Both the position numbers and the translations under genes were made by a program. From an uncultured Granulosicoccaceae bacterium (lineage in GTDB: Bacteria; Pseudomonadota; Gammaproteobacteria; Granulosicoccales; Granulosicoccaceae), in NCBI GenBank assembly GCA_938035525.1, contig CALHOI010000003.1, positions 1 through 64,000 on the forward strand: a stretch of DNA of 64,000 nt. Direction: 5' to 3'. The notes beneath the pieces were generated by a model that saw only the letters and a list, made by a program, of their open reading frames with translations, was not told the origin of the DNA and searched no databases. How positions within the stretch are numbered: position 1 is the first letter of the stretch; every line of letters begins with the position of its first letter. Below, piece after piece: positions 35,664-44,769 of the stretch.

Positions 35664-37226
35664 CTATGCCAATCTATTGGCCTTAGGACTCTCATCCATC
35701 TGCCGGGTTAAATGATGATTAAGCCGTTCCGACAATTCTGCTCGGACGGCTTTGTATTTTTCTGCGTCCCATAAATTATGCGATTCATTGGGATCATTTT
35801 TTAAATCATAAAGTTCACCCCAATCCTGATCAAGATACATCGTGTATCGCCAACGTTGCGACACCACTGCACGCACTCTGGCAGGCTTCTCAAACCCGAG
35901 TCGCGAGCCGCCATCGTTGTATTCAATTAATACGTCTTCCCTTTTAGCATCGCCGCCGGTTAACACCTCATTAAACGCAATGCCCTGCATACCGTTAAAC
36001 GTATCAACACCCGCTCGTGCCAAAATGGTGGGGGCAATGTCCACGGTGGATACCATCGCATCAGTGACACGAGCCTGACGATCTGCTGGGTCTGACCAGA
36101 TAAACGGGACACGGGTTATGCTCCTAAACGGCAGCGCGGCTTTTAACAGCATGTTGTAGTCGCCCAGATAATCGCCGTGATCAGAGTTATAACAAATAAC
36201 GGTGTTTTCTAGCTGCCCGGTACTCTCAAGCGTTGTAAGAATTTCACCAACTGCATCATCAATAAACGCCATCATGCCGGCAGTAAGTGCCATAGCTTCT
36301 TTTAAGGATTGCTCATCCAGCATACGCGCTGTTTGCGGGGTCGGTGCACTGGTGTTGGCTTTCCATTGTGCTTCAAGTTCGCGCATCGGAGGTGTCGGGT
36401 TTTTATGCGCCGACAACGGCAAGCTCACGTCAAAATCATCAGGGTTATACCTATCCCAATATTGACCAGGTGGATTAAACGGGTGATGCGGATCGGGAAA
36501 TGACACAAACGCAAAGAAAGGGTCAGCCTCGGTTTGCCGTTGATGCAAGTACTCTATGGTTCGCTTTTTAATGTAGGCAGTTGGATAAAGCGATTCTGGT
36601 ATGGGTGTTCGATACGCTTGTGGGCAAGAGTAATTGTGTTTTAACTGGTTAGCGTCATCGTGCAAGGCTTGCCAATCTGGCGTTTGTTCTCTAAACCACT
36701 GACCATAATGACCCTGACAACGATCACCATGCGCTGTAACCATATCAACATGCTGATAACCGTAGTACGGCAAGTTCATGGCAAAACGGCCCTCGCCTTC
36801 ATAACTGAACGACTCTTCCTGATTGTAGTCACCCGTATCGCGCTGCCAGGCTTCGGGCATACGCTCGATGTCTTCCGAACTCATGCCAAGTGGCGCTTTG
36901 CCAGTAAAGGGTTGCAGATGACTTTTGCCAATGGCTGCCGTGTGATAACCCGCCTTGGCCAGCTGATCAACAAACGTATTAGCGCTCAGCGGCAAACGAC
37001 ACCCGTTGTAACGCAATCCATGCACACTGGGATACCGGCCCGTTGCCAGTGATGCCCGGTTTGGCATACACACGGGAGCCGCGACATGGAAGTTTTCAAA
37101 GCGCGTACCGCGAGCTGCGATGGAGTCTATGTGCGGCGTTTTCAAAACTGGATGGCCATAACACCCTAACCAGTCGGCTCGCTGTTGATCGGTTATTAAA
37201 AACAGGAAGTTAGGACGATCGCTCAT
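35664..37226 (-). CDS. Type I sulfatase (arylsulfatase/choline-sulfatase-like)
   Basis: 520 aa. The formylglycine signature C53-M-P-N-R57 with following ASLATGR is intact, so activity needs a formylglycine-generating enzyme (not in this window). Metal ligands visible: Asp13 in TDQQRADWLGCYG and the DHGDYLGD motif near 350; PDPHHPFNPP is also typical. No signal peptide is seen, so it is probably cytoplasmic, which fits desulfation of small imported substrates more than secreted polymer attack (inference). Its start lies 90 bases from the dnaE2 ATG in a divergent arrangement. Confidence 0.88.
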   Translation of the reverse strand: MSDRPNFLFLITDQQRADWLGCYGHPVLKTPHIDSIAARGTRFENFHVAAPVCMPNRASLATGRYPSVHGLRYNGCRLPLSANTFVDQLAKAGYHTAAIGKSHLQPFTGKAPLGMSSEDIERMPEAWQRDTGDYNQEESFSYEGEGRFAMNLPYYGYQHVDMVTAHGDRCQGHYGQWFREQTPDWQALHDDANQLKHNYSCPQAYRTPIPESLYPTAYIKKRTIEYLHQRQTEADPFFAFVSFPDPHHPFNPPGQYWDRYNPDDFDVSLPLSAHKNPTPPMRELEAQWKANTSAPTPQTARMLDEQSLKEAMALTAGMMAFIDDAVGEILTTLESTGQLENTVICYNSDHGDYLGDYNMLLKAALPFRSITRVPFIWSDPADRQARVTDAMVSTVDIAPTILARAGVDTFNGMQGIAFNEVLTGGDAKREDVLIEYNDGGSRLGFEKPARVRAVVSQRWRYTMYLDQDWGELYDLKNDPNESHNLWDAEKYKAVRAELSERLNHHLTRQMDESPKANRLA

Positions 37227-37277
37227 GGGGTTGTGTTCGAATGGTTTGGTTAGATTCAGTTTACATCGTCACGCCAA

Positions 37278-37306
37278 TTGCCACACTGGTCCAAATACTG
37301 TATATT
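37278..37306 (+). promoter_or_regulatory. dnaE2 promoter
   Basis: TTGCCA (37278-37283) and TATATT (37301-37306) are spaced by 17 bases, a good sigma-70 pair. The predicted start is near 37312-37314, leaving at most about 5 leader bases before the ATG at 37317. Confidence 0.65.
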
Positions 37307-37313
37307 TATACAG
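37298..37313. promoter_or_regulatory. LexA (SOS) box overlapping the dnaE2 promoter
   Basis: CTGTATATTTATACAG is a perfect CTG-N10-CAG palindrome core (CTGT and ACAG arms with TATA-rich centre), the E. coli-type LexA operator. It covers the -10 element and ends 3 bases before the dnaE2 ATG, so bound LexA would block RNA polymerase directly. Confidence 0.95.
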
Positions 37314-37316
37314 TCT

Positions 37317-40300
37317 ATGGAGAATCACAACACCACAGACACCGCTATCGCCTATGCAGAGCTGCATTGCGTTTCCAATTTCAGCTTTCTACGCGGTGCA
37401 TCAAAGCCTGAAGAGCTGGTCGATACGGCGGCTCGTCTGGGGTATACCGCTTTGGCCATTACTGACGAGTGTTCCATGGCGGGTATTGTGCGGGCCTACG
37501 GACGGGCCAGGGATATTGGCTTCAAGCTTATTGTTGGTAGCGAGTTTGCGCTCGACGATGGCTTTAAGCTGGTGGCGTTGGCGCGTAACGCCACAGGCTA
37601 CTCGCGGTTGTGCCGGCTTATAACCCAAGCACGGCGCGCGGCCGAAAAAGGCGAGTACGACATCACCCGTCAGCTTATCGACAATGCTGGGCTCGATAGC
37701 TGTTGTTTGCTACTGGTGCCGCCCTACCACCCCGCTACCCCGCAAGACAAAAAACAGCAACTCGACCAATGGTTGCATTGGTTTACCCAGTTAGGTCCAC
37801 ACACATTTTTAGCGCTGGAACTTCATTACGGTGCCTACGACGAAAAACACAAGCACTGGGTTATCGACACGGCCAATCGGTTTGAACTGGCCGTGGTAGC
37901 CGCCGGCGATGTGCATATGCACAGACGGCAACGTCGTGCCTTACAAGATGTGCTCACCTGCATTCGGCATAACTGCACCTTGGACACCGCTGGTAAAAAG
38001 CTGTTTCAAAACGGCGAGCGTTATATGCGCGATGCCCGCGCACTGTGTTCTATTTACCCCGAGCAAGCCATACAAAATAGCGCTGATGTTGCCGCGCTGT
38101 GTGATTTTGATTTAGGCAAGCTTAATTACCAATACCCCAAAGAAGTGGTGCCCGACGAATTAAGCGCCAATGAATACTTACGCCAACTCACTTACGAGGG
38201 CATGCGTTGGCGCTGGCCCAACGGCGTTGAAGAACACGTTATCGAACAAATCGAGCATGAACTGTCACTGATTAAAGACATGAACTACGAGTCGTATTTT
38301 TTAACTGTGTACGACATTGTGCACTTTGCACGCTCGCAAAAAATACTGTGCCAGGGCCGCGGCTCAGCAGCAAACTCAGCCGTTTGTTATAGCCTGGGTA
38401 TTACCGAGGTCGACCCTTCTCGCACCAGTATGTTGTTTGAACGCTTCATCTCAAAAGAACGTAATGAGCCACCCGATATCGATGTCGACTTCGAACACGC
38501 ACGTCGCGAAGAAGTCATTCAATACATTTACACCAAGTACGGTCGGCATCGGGCTGCTTTGGCCGCCACCGTCAGTTGTTATCGAAAACGCAGCGCCATT
38601 CGTGACATTGGCAAAGTCATGGGTTTGCAACCCGAGCAGGTTGATGCTTTGTCAAAGTCCTTGGCCTGGTGGGATGGCGCTAATGTGATTGGCGAGCGGC
38701 TTGAATCTATGGGTTTTGATGCAGGCAGCCCGTTAATGACGCGCTTTGCGTGGTTGCTGGAACAGATTCTGGGGTTTCCCCGGCACTTGTCTCAACACGT
38801 GGGTGGCTTTGTTATTTCTGATCACGACCTGTCAACCCTGGTGCCCGTTGAAAACGCGGCTATGCCCGATCGCACCATTATTCAATGGGACAAAGACGAT
38901 CTGGAAGAACTGGGTTTAATGAAAGTTGATGTGCTGGCTTTGGGCATGTTAACGGCCATTAACAAGTGCTTTCATTTAATCAAAGACTTTCGTGGCATTG
39001 ACTACACCATGGCAAACATACCACCAGACGATACGCCCACCTACGACATGATATGCAAAGCAGACACCATCGGTGTTTTTCAAATTGAATCACGCGCACA
39101 AATGTCAATGCTACCGCGACTACGGCCACGTAACTACTACGACCTGGTGATTGAAGTGGCTATTGTGAGGCCTGGCCCCATTCAGGGCGGCATGGTTAAC
39201 CCTTATTTGCAGCGACGCCAGGGTACAGCTGAAGTCACCTACCCCAATAAAGACCTTGAGCGCGTACTGGAACGCACATTAGGTGTGCCTGTTTTTCAGG
39301 AACAGGTGATGGAAATTGCCATGGTGGCGGCCGGGTTTAGTGCCGGTGAGGCTGATCAGCTAAGACGTTCCATGGCCGCATGGCGACGCGTTGGCGCGGT
39401 CACGCAATTTAAAGACAACGTGATTGGTGGCATGTTAAACAACGGCTACGAACTTGAATTTGCTGAAAGCATTTTTAAACAAATTGAAGGCTTTGGTGAA
39501 TACGGTTTTCCCGAATCACACGCAGCCAGTTTTGCCTTATTGGTTTATGTGTCTTGTTATTTAAAATGTCACGAACCAGCCGCCTTTCTTTGCGCCATGT
39601 TAAACAGCCAGCCGCTGGGGTTTTATGACCCTTCCGACTTAACCCAGGATGCACGTCGCCATGGCGTTGAGGTGTTACCGGTGGATATAAACTTAAGCGA
39701 CTGGGATCATTACCTGGTACCCGGTAAACAGGGCGAGCCCGCGGTGCAACTGGGTTTTAGAATAGTGGCGCGTTTATCCGAAACCGGGGCCAATAAAGTA
39801 TTGGCTGCAAGAGAATGCGCTCAGTTTAGCTCGGCTGCTGATCTGGTTCGACGCAGTGGTATTAATCAGGGCGATCAACAAGCGCTGGCGGTGGCCGGTG
39901 CATTAGAAAACATCAGTGGTGATCGGCATCAGGCGCAGTGGGACTTATTAGGCGTTGAACAACTCCCCGAGCTGCTTGAAGATGCATCTGCTATAGAACC
40001 CGCACAAGCACTGCCCTTACCAACCGAGGGCGAAAACATTGTTGCCGACTACATGAGCACTGGCTTAACGCTGGGCCGCCACCCACTGGCTTTACTGCGA
40101 GACAAACTGGGCAAACGGCGCATCATTGATTCGGCCAGCTGGTCTGCTGTGCCCAACGGCGCAATGGCGCGACTGGCCGGTATTATAAAAGTACGTCAAC
40201 GCCCCGGTAGCGCTAATGGCGTGATGTTCATGACCATAGAAGATGAAAACGGCCCGGTTAATGTGATTCTGTGGCAACAAGTGGTTGAAAATTTTCGCCA

Positions 40301-40442
40301 GGAAGTCTTAGGCGCAAAAATGGTCAGCGTGTTTGGTCAGACGCAACGCGAACAAGAGGTTGTGCATTTAGTGGCTAGAAAAATCGAAGACCTCAGCTGG
40401 ATGCTGGGCGATTTAACCACGCATTCGCGCAACTTTCATTAG
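37317..40442 (+). CDS. dnaE2: Error-prone DNA polymerase DnaE2
   Basis: 1041 aa from ATG 37317, the point where the family begins (YAELHCVSNFSFLRGAS). C-family polymerase for damage-induced mutagenesis. An N-terminal PHP domain is followed by the catalytic core with PPDIDVDFEH (Asp387, 389, 391) and FPESHAASFALLVY. The C-terminal OB-fold (ARLAGIIKVRQRPGSANG) lies at about 935-1010. In many bacteria dnaE2 works with ImuA and ImuB in one operon; neither is seen upstream or downstream here. SOS control is direct through the LexA box. There is no room for a Shine-Dalgarno between the box and the ATG, so translation is probably leaderless. Confidence 0.95.
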   Translation: MENHNTTDTAIAYAELHCVSNFSFLRGASKPEELVDTAARLGYTALAITDECSMAGIVRAYGRARDIGFKLIVGSEFALDDGFKLVALARNATGYSRLCRLITQARRAAEKGEYDITRQLIDNAGLDSCCLLLVPPYHPATPQDKKQQLDQWLHWFTQLGPHTFLALELHYGAYDEKHKHWVIDTANRFELAVVAAGDVHMHRRQRRALQDVLTCIRHNCTLDTAGKKLFQNGERYMRDARALCSIYPEQAIQNSADVAALCDFDLGKLNYQYPKEVVPDELSANEYLRQLTYEGMRWRWPNGVEEHVIEQIEHELSLIKDMNYESYFLTVYDIVHFARSQKILCQGRGSAANSAVCYSLGITEVDPSRTSMLFERFISKERNEPPDIDVDFEHARREEVIQYIYTKYGRHRAALAATVSCYRKRSAIRDIGKVMGLQPEQVDALSKSLAWWDGANVIGERLESMGFDAGSPLMTRFAWLLEQILGFPRHLSQHVGGFVISDHDLSTLVPVENAAMPDRTIIQWDKDDLEELGLMKVDVLALGMLTAINKCFHLIKDFRGIDYTMANIPPDDTPTYDMICKADTIGVFQIESRAQMSMLPRLRPRNYYDLVIEVAIVRPGPIQGGMVNPYLQRRQGTAEVTYPNKDLERVLERTLGVPVFQEQVMEIAMVAAGFSAGEADQLRRSMAAWRRVGAVTQFKDNVIGGMLNNGYELEFAESIFKQIEGFGEYGFPESHAASFALLVYVSCYLKCHEPAAFLCAMLNSQPLGFYDPSDLTQDARRHGVEVLPVDINLSDWDHYLVPGKQGEPAVQLGFRIVARLSETGANKVLAARECAQFSSAADLVRRSGINQGDQQALAVAGALENISGDRHQAQWDLLGVEQLPELLEDASAIEPAQALPLPTEGENIVADYMSTGLTLGRHPLALLRDKLGKRRIIDSASWSAVPNGAMARLAGIIKVRQRPGSANGVMFMTIEDENGPVNVILWQQVVENFRQEVLGAKMVSVFGQTQREQEVVHLVARKIEDLSWMLGDLTTHSRNFH

Positions 40443-40503
40443 TGCAGGTTTGATTCGCAACAACCTACACAAGCAAGCAGTCGGTGTTGTCCATAAACCA
40501 GCA

Positions 40504-41484
40504 TCAAACAAAACCCTGCCATTGATTTGCCGCTGAGGTTATCAGTTGCAGTTCTTCTGCACTCAAAATAACCGAGCCAGCCTTAGCATTATTGATGGCC
40601 TGCTCGGCAGTTCGCGCACCAACCAATACATGGCTTAATCCGGGTTGTTGCAGTGTCCAGGCCAGCACGACTTGCTCTAAGGTCAGGCTTCGATCAGCGG
40701 CAAGCGCTTTAACGGGCTCCAGTAGTTTGGAAATGGTCGCAATGTTTTGTTTGGAGAATCGTGGATTATCGATTCTTAAATCACCTTCGCCATATTGGCG
40801 AGACGTATCAAGTTTGTCGGTTAACAGTCCTTGCGCCATGGGCGAATAAGCCAGGAATGCCAGCTTGTTCGATTTGCACAATGGCAGGTTGTCTTGAGCA
40901 CGCTCCTGATCGAGCAAACTATAACGTTCCTGGTCTACGTCGAGCTGGCCAGTGGCACACGCAGTGCTTATGTCGTCTGTGCTGGCATTACACAAACCGA
41001 TGGCTCTGATTTTTCCCGCCTTTTTTAGCTTAATCAGCGTTTCCATGACATCGTCTTGCATGGCATGCGGATCGGGCCAGTGAGTTTGGTATAAGTCTAT
41101 GTAATCGGTGTTTAAACGCCGTAGGCTTTGCTCTAGTTCCCACTGTATGGAATCAGCTGCCAGGGTTCTAAAAATACGTTTGCCTTCTGACTCTGCGTGT
41201 AGATGCTTTGACTCCATGTCCCAGCGTAGTCCGCACTTGGTTGCAATAATTAATTTGTCACGCGCGTGCTTTTGAATCGCTTTGCCGACTATTTCCTCTG
41301 AGACACCAAATCCGTAGACCGCAGCCGTGTCGATAAAATTAATATCAGCGCCAATGGCTGCATCAATGGCATTAACTGCCGCGGTTGCATCGGTACCACC
41401 CCATTTCCAACCTCCAATGGCCCAGGCACCAAAGGCAATCACTGAAGCTTGAATATTGCTGTTACCCAGCGCTCTTAGTTGCAT
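40504..41484 (-). CDS. Aldo/keto reductase
   Basis: 326 aa, complete AKR barrel. The catalytic tetrad is visible: Asp52 and Tyr57 in FIDTAAVYGFG, Lys83 in IATKCG, and His135 in LYQTHWPDP. NADPH-dependent reduction of aldehydes, ketones or sugars is expected; the substrate is unknown. The C-terminal sequence LVGARTAEQAINNAKA is the usual cofactor-binding end. Sixty-one bases separate it from dnaE2 (convergent). Confidence 0.9.
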   Translation of the reverse strand: MQLRALGNSNIQASVIAFGAWAIGGWKWGGTDATAAVNAIDAAIGADINFIDTAAVYGFGVSEEIVGKAIQKHARDKLIIATKCGLRWDMESKHLHAESEGKRIFRTLAADSIQWELEQSLRRLNTDYIDLYQTHWPDPHAMQDDVMETLIKLKKAGKIRAIGLCNASTDDISTACATGQLDVDQERYSLLDQERAQDNLPLCKSNKLAFLAYSPMAQGLLTDKLDTSRQYGEGDLRIDNPRFSKQNIATISKLLEPVKALAADRSLTLEQVVLAWTLQQPGLSHVLVGARTAEQAINNAKAGSVILSAEELQLITSAANQWQGFV

Positions 41485-41571
41485 TTTTGGCCTGTCCTAA
41501 TATTTCGATGTTTTGCGCAATGAGTCATTACTTTACCAATACGCAAGTCAATGTTATCAATTCAGTAAGAT

Positions 41572-42474
41572 CTACAGTTTCGACAACAAATATGCGTCCA
41601 GTATAGCCTGCACCCAGGCCTTTGGTTTTTCCTGCGCTAAATTATGCCCCGCATCCTCGAACACCCTGTGTTCATGAGGGCCGGTGAACTGAGGAGCATG
41701 ATGCGCTGTACCCTTATCAACCCCGTCGACACTACCATCGATCGTAATCGCTGGCACAGATATGCGCGGTTGTTGTTCAAGTTGAGCCTCGATATGCGCA
41801 ACAGCCGAATCACCCGCTACTAAACCAAAACGATGACGGTAGGAATGAATCACAACATCGACAAAATCGTTATTGTTAAATGACTTGGCTGTTGCTTCAA
41901 ATTCTGCGTCGCTAAATTGCCATGTTGGTGACCACATTTGCCAAAGCAGGCGTGCAATCTCATATCGATTGTCAGTTAAGCCACGACGACCGCGTTCTGA
42001 ATGAAAATAATACTGGTACCAAAAACTGGCTTCTTCGGCAGCTGTTGCAGGTAGCATTGATTGAGGTATGTTTTGAATATTATAAGAATTGCCAGAGACC
42101 AATGCGGTAACGCGTTCTGGCCAAAGTGCTGAAACAATACACGATGCTCGCCCGCCCCAGTCATAGCCTGCCAGTACCGCTCTATCAATCTGTAAAGCAT
42201 CCATTAATTCAACAAGATCGTTAGCGAGCGCAGCCTGCTCACCTGAACGCAATGTTTTATCAGACAAAAAACGAGTCGGCCCGTATCCTCGAAGATACGG
42301 CACTACCACATAAGCGCTAGCATCAACCAGCGAATCAATGCAAGCCTGGAAACACAGTACATCGTACGGAAAGCCATGGCTCAAAATACAAGGCCAACCA
42401 TGTGCATCACCAAATTCATAGTAAGCAATGCTTAGCTGGGAAGTGCGTACAAAATTGATTTGTTCTGAGCGCAT
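41572..42474 (-). CDS. Alpha/beta hydrolase, epoxide-hydrolase/dehalogenase type
   Basis: 300 aa from ATG 42474 (AAAGAA upstream; the frame runs 17 codons further). Oxyanion-hole motif HGFPYD (33-38). The nucleophile elbow is GYDWGG with Asp105, the residue used by epoxide hydrolases and haloalkane dehalogenases, not the Ser of esterases. The catalytic His is in DAGHNLAQEKP near the C-terminus. Substrate unknown. The aldo/keto reductase lies 87 bases downstream on the same strand, so the two could be cotranscribed. Confidence 0.87.
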   Translation of the reverse strand: MRSEQINFVRTSQLSIAYYEFGDAHGWPCILSHGFPYDVLCFQACIDSLVDASAYVVVPYLRGYGPTRFLSDKTLRSGEQAALANDLVELMDALQIDRAVLAGYDWGGRASCIVSALWPERVTALVSGNSYNIQNIPQSMLPATAAEEASFWYQYYFHSERGRRGLTDNRYEIARLLWQMWSPTWQFSDAEFEATAKSFNNNDFVDVVIHSYRHRFGLVAGDSAVAHIEAQLEQQPRISVPAITIDGSVDGVDKGTAHHAPQFTGPHEHRVFEDAGHNLAQEKPKAWVQAILDAYLLSKL

Positions 42475-42509
42475 AGTGTTCTTTATAACGACTGACTGTT
42501 CAAGACACC

Positions 42510-42533
42510 CGAGACCTTGTCGCAAAGGTCTCG
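42510..42533. other. Hairpin between DUF1127 and hydrolase genes
   Basis: CGAGACCTT (42510-42518), loop GTCGCA, AAGGTCTCG (42525-42533): perfect 9-bp stem. No U-tract follows on the minus strand, so intrinsic termination is doubtful; it could mark the 3' end of the DUF1127 transcript or a leader of the hydrolase mRNA. Confidence 0.5.
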
Positions 42534-42545
42534 AGTTTCTCTGTT

Positions 42546-42578
42546 CGTGTTATCGGCATAATACGTGTTATCGGCATA
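42546..42578. repeat. 15-bp perfect direct repeat, 18-bp period, over a stop codon
   Basis: CGTGTTATCGGCATA occurs at 42546-42560 and 42564-42578. The second copy covers the last codons and stop of the DUF1127 gene (42568-42570), so the first copy is a duplicated gene end, likely from replication slippage. Confidence 0.85.
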
Positions 42579-42909
42579 CCTTATTACGCCTCGCAATGCA
42601 TTCTATCTCCTTTGCTGCATCCACCGACACGGGTAGATTATTGGCATAGATAACATCAGCACGCGTGACGCCTATATCTTTTAACATATGCTCATCCAAT
42701 TTTAGCAATTGTTGAAAAGCCAATCGGTCCATGTATTGATCATAGCGCTTTGTTACAAACTCTTTAGCGCTGGACAACCATCTGTGTGCCAGTGAAAAAA
42801 CGTTGGCATTCGTCGCCTTTAATTGCACGCCGCGAACACTGCTGTGCTTTGCATCTATCGATTCTGGTAACTCTAAGCAATTGGGTGTTGTGCATTGTGT
42901 GCTCATCAT
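42568..42909 (-). CDS. DUF1127 (YjiS-like) protein
   Basis: 113 aa if translation starts at ATG 42909; the next codon is also ATG (42906) and is better spaced from the AGGTG upstream. The C-terminal part holds the DUF1127 signature: LLKLDEHMLKDIGVTRADV, here at about residues 70-88. The N-terminal half is an extension without recognised similarity. DUF1127 proteins are small, basic and often RNA- or stress-linked; the molecular role is mostly unknown. It is divergent from a LysR-type regulator with a strong palindrome in the shared region, so the regulator probably controls it. Confidence 0.82.
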   Translation of the reverse strand: MMSTQCTTPNCLELPESIDAKHSSVRGVQLKATNANVFSLAHRWLSSAKEFVTKRYDQYMDRLAFQQLLKLDEHMLKDIGVTRADVIYANNLPVSVDAAKEIECIARRNKVCR

Positions 42910-43042
42910 ATTCACCTTGTGTTGTTGGTTAGCTACGCTGCGCAAGATCATCACCAGCGCGTTCTGCGGGTCCGTTTTTAGGCCGCAGGTAGACTTTGCG
43001 ACCATCAATCGTTTCAATCAAACGAAAAGATATGATAGTATT

Positions 43043-43059
43043 TATCAAAATATTTGATA
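43043..43059. promoter_or_regulatory. LysR-type operator (T-N11-A palindrome)
   Basis: TATCAAA-ATA-TTTGATA is a perfect 7-bp dyad containing the LysR-family T-N11-A box (T43045, A43057). A further half-site TGATA lies at 43033-43037. Its place 14 bases before the lysR ATG fits autorepression, and the divergent DUF1127 gene may be activated from it. Confidence 0.7.
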
Positions 43060-43072
43060 GATAGAGGGTTCG

Positions 43073-43966
43073 ATGAATAATCCGATGCAAAACAACCAGT
43101 TACCACTGCTCGAACTCGACTTGCTGAAGACAATCGTGGCCATTGCCGAAACCGGCAATTTTTCCAGCGCCGCTGAAATACTCTTTCGAACGCCTTCTGC
43201 CGTGTCAATGCAGGTGAAACGTGTTGAAGAAATGCTGGGCCGACCTGTTTTCAGGCGTGACTCTCGGTCGGTTACACCCACCCCAGAAGGCCAGATGATT
43301 CTCGAGCACGGTCGGCGCTTATTAGCGCTGAACAATCAAATGGTGAAGCAATTTACTCAGCCAGAGGTTGCTGGAGTTGTGCAAATCGGTGCCACCAATG
43401 ATATTGCCGAGAGAATGCTGCCTGAACTGTTGCAGCGCTTCGCGCAAACGCACTGCTGCGTGACCGTTGATGTTGTTGTCGACTCCACAAACGCTTTAAT
43501 GGAACAAGTAAAGAGCGGTTCTATGGATATGGCATTGGCAACTTTTAACCCAAAGAAAAAATTGCCAAACGGCATGCAAGCCATCTTCAGTGAAAGGCTT
43601 GCCTGGGCCGGTCTGCGCAACGGTGTATCGTGCGAAAAAAGACCGCTGCCTATATCTGTGTGGGAGGAAGGCTGCTCATGGCGTTACTCGGGTATTTCCA
43701 GTTTGGAAAAAGCCGGTATCGATTATCGTGTGGCATTCATGAGCGCACATATTTCAGGGCAACGTGCAGCGGTGCGTGCAGACTTGGCTGTTGCACCTAT
43801 TCCCGTTTCATGTTGTGTTGACGACATTGTAGAATTAACCGAGCGCGATGGACTTCCACCGCTTGATGCTTACGGCATTGGCATGTTACTGCAGCAAAAA
43901 CCATCAGAGCCGGCAATGGCCGCTGCAGAGCAAATTAAGTTGGGGCTATCCAAAAAAAACAACTAG
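43073..43966 (+). CDS. LysR-family regulator, LrhA-like
   Basis: 297 aa. The N-terminal winged helix-turn-helix is GNFSSAAEILFRTPSAVSMQVKRVE in outline (residues about 24-48). The effector domain runs from VVQIGATND to the end. Spacing and motifs (LDLLKTIVAIAETGNFSSAA, GATNDIAERMLPELLQRF, RDGLPPL) resemble E. coli LrhA rather than metabolic LysR proteins. LrhA controls motility and adhesion genes in E. coli; whether that holds here is unknown. An AGAGGG ribosome-binding site precedes the ATG. An autoregulatory palindrome sits directly upstream. Confidence 0.87.
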   Translation: MNNPMQNNQLPLLELDLLKTIVAIAETGNFSSAAEILFRTPSAVSMQVKRVEEMLGRPVFRRDSRSVTPTPEGQMILEHGRRLLALNNQMVKQFTQPEVAGVVQIGATNDIAERMLPELLQRFAQTHCCVTVDVVVDSTNALMEQVKSGSMDMALATFNPKKKLPNGMQAIFSERLAWAGLRNGVSCEKRPLPISVWEEGCSWRYSGISSLEKAGIDYRVAFMSAHISGQRAAVRADLAVAPIPVSCCVDDIVELTERDGLPPLDAYGIGMLLQQKPSEPAMAAAEQIKLGLSKKNN

Positions 43967-43984
43967 CGCTTTAATGAAACCTGT

Positions 43985-44002
43985 TTTGATACCGGTTTGA
44001 TA
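43985..44002 (+). promoter_or_regulatory. Two LysR half-sites upstream of alaX
   Basis: TTTGATA occurs at 43985-43991 and 43996-44002, the same 7-mer as the arm of the lysR operator, in direct orientation 11 bases apart and about 55 bases before the alaX start. They may form a second, lower-affinity regulator site; chance is possible in AT-rich DNA. Confidence 0.35.
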
Positions 44003-44055
44003 AGCTCTATTCCTGATAAAAAACAACCACACGATAAGCACATAGGAACACCCAC

Positions 44056-44769
44056 ATGAGCCTAAGCACCAAAGAACTATTCCGCGATAATAGCTACCTT
44101 AAAACCTGCGAGGCGACGGTCACTCACATCGATGAGCGTGGCGTGCAGTTTGATCAAAGTATCTGTTACCCCCACGGCGGTGGACAACTGGGTGATCACG
44201 GCCATGCGATACTTGGCAACGGCATCAAGCTTGCCATCACCGATACCCAAAAAGATCGCGAATCGGGTGAGCAAATCCATATCATTGAATCACCTACTCT
44301 ATCAGTGGGTGACAAGGTCACTCTGGAAGTGGATTGGGAACGACGCTACTCGCTGATGCGTTTTCACACCTGCTTACACTTACTGTGCGCCATCATTGAT
44401 GCACCGGTCAATGGCGGTTCAATACAGCTTGATCGTGCACGATTAGACTTCGATTTAAAAGACCCGCTGGATAAAGAAGAACTGACTACCAGGCTAAACG
44501 CGCACATAGAAAGTGACGCTGCAATCAGCACCCGTTGGATAGAAGATGCCGAGTTTGATGCTCAGCCCGAGCTGGTTCGCACCATGTCGGTTAAGCCACC
44601 GCGTAATGCACAAGGTACGGTGCGTTTGGTTGAAATAGACGGTATTGATTTACAGGCCTGCGGAGGCACGCATGTCGCATCCACCAAAGAAATAGGTGCC
44701 ATGCTGGTGCGAAAAATTGAGAACAAGGGCAAGCAGAACCGCCGTATTACGGTGGTGGCTGCCTCATAA
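44056..44769 (+). CDS. alaX: AlaX-type alanyl-tRNA editing protein
   Basis: 237 aa. Stand-alone trans-editing enzyme that deacylates Ser- or Gly-mischarged tRNA-Ala in the cytoplasm. All four zinc ligands of the AlaRS editing domain are present: His104 and His108 in RFHTCLHLL, Cys202 and His206 in QACGGTHVAST. The N-terminal part has YPHGGGQLGDHG, matching the beta-barrel domain of AlaX-M/AlaX type II. It converges on the AstE-like gene with a 6-base overlap of 3' ends. Confidence 0.93.
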   Translation: MSLSTKELFRDNSYLKTCEATVTHIDERGVQFDQSICYPHGGGQLGDHGHAILGNGIKLAITDTQKDRESGEQIHIIESPTLSVGDKVTLEVDWERRYSLMRFHTCLHLLCAIIDAPVNGGSIQLDRARLDFDLKDPLDKEELTTRLNAHIESDAAISTRWIEDAEFDAQPELVRTMSVKPPRNAQGTVRLVEIDGIDLQACGGTHVASTKEIGAMLVRKIENKGKQNRRITVVAAS

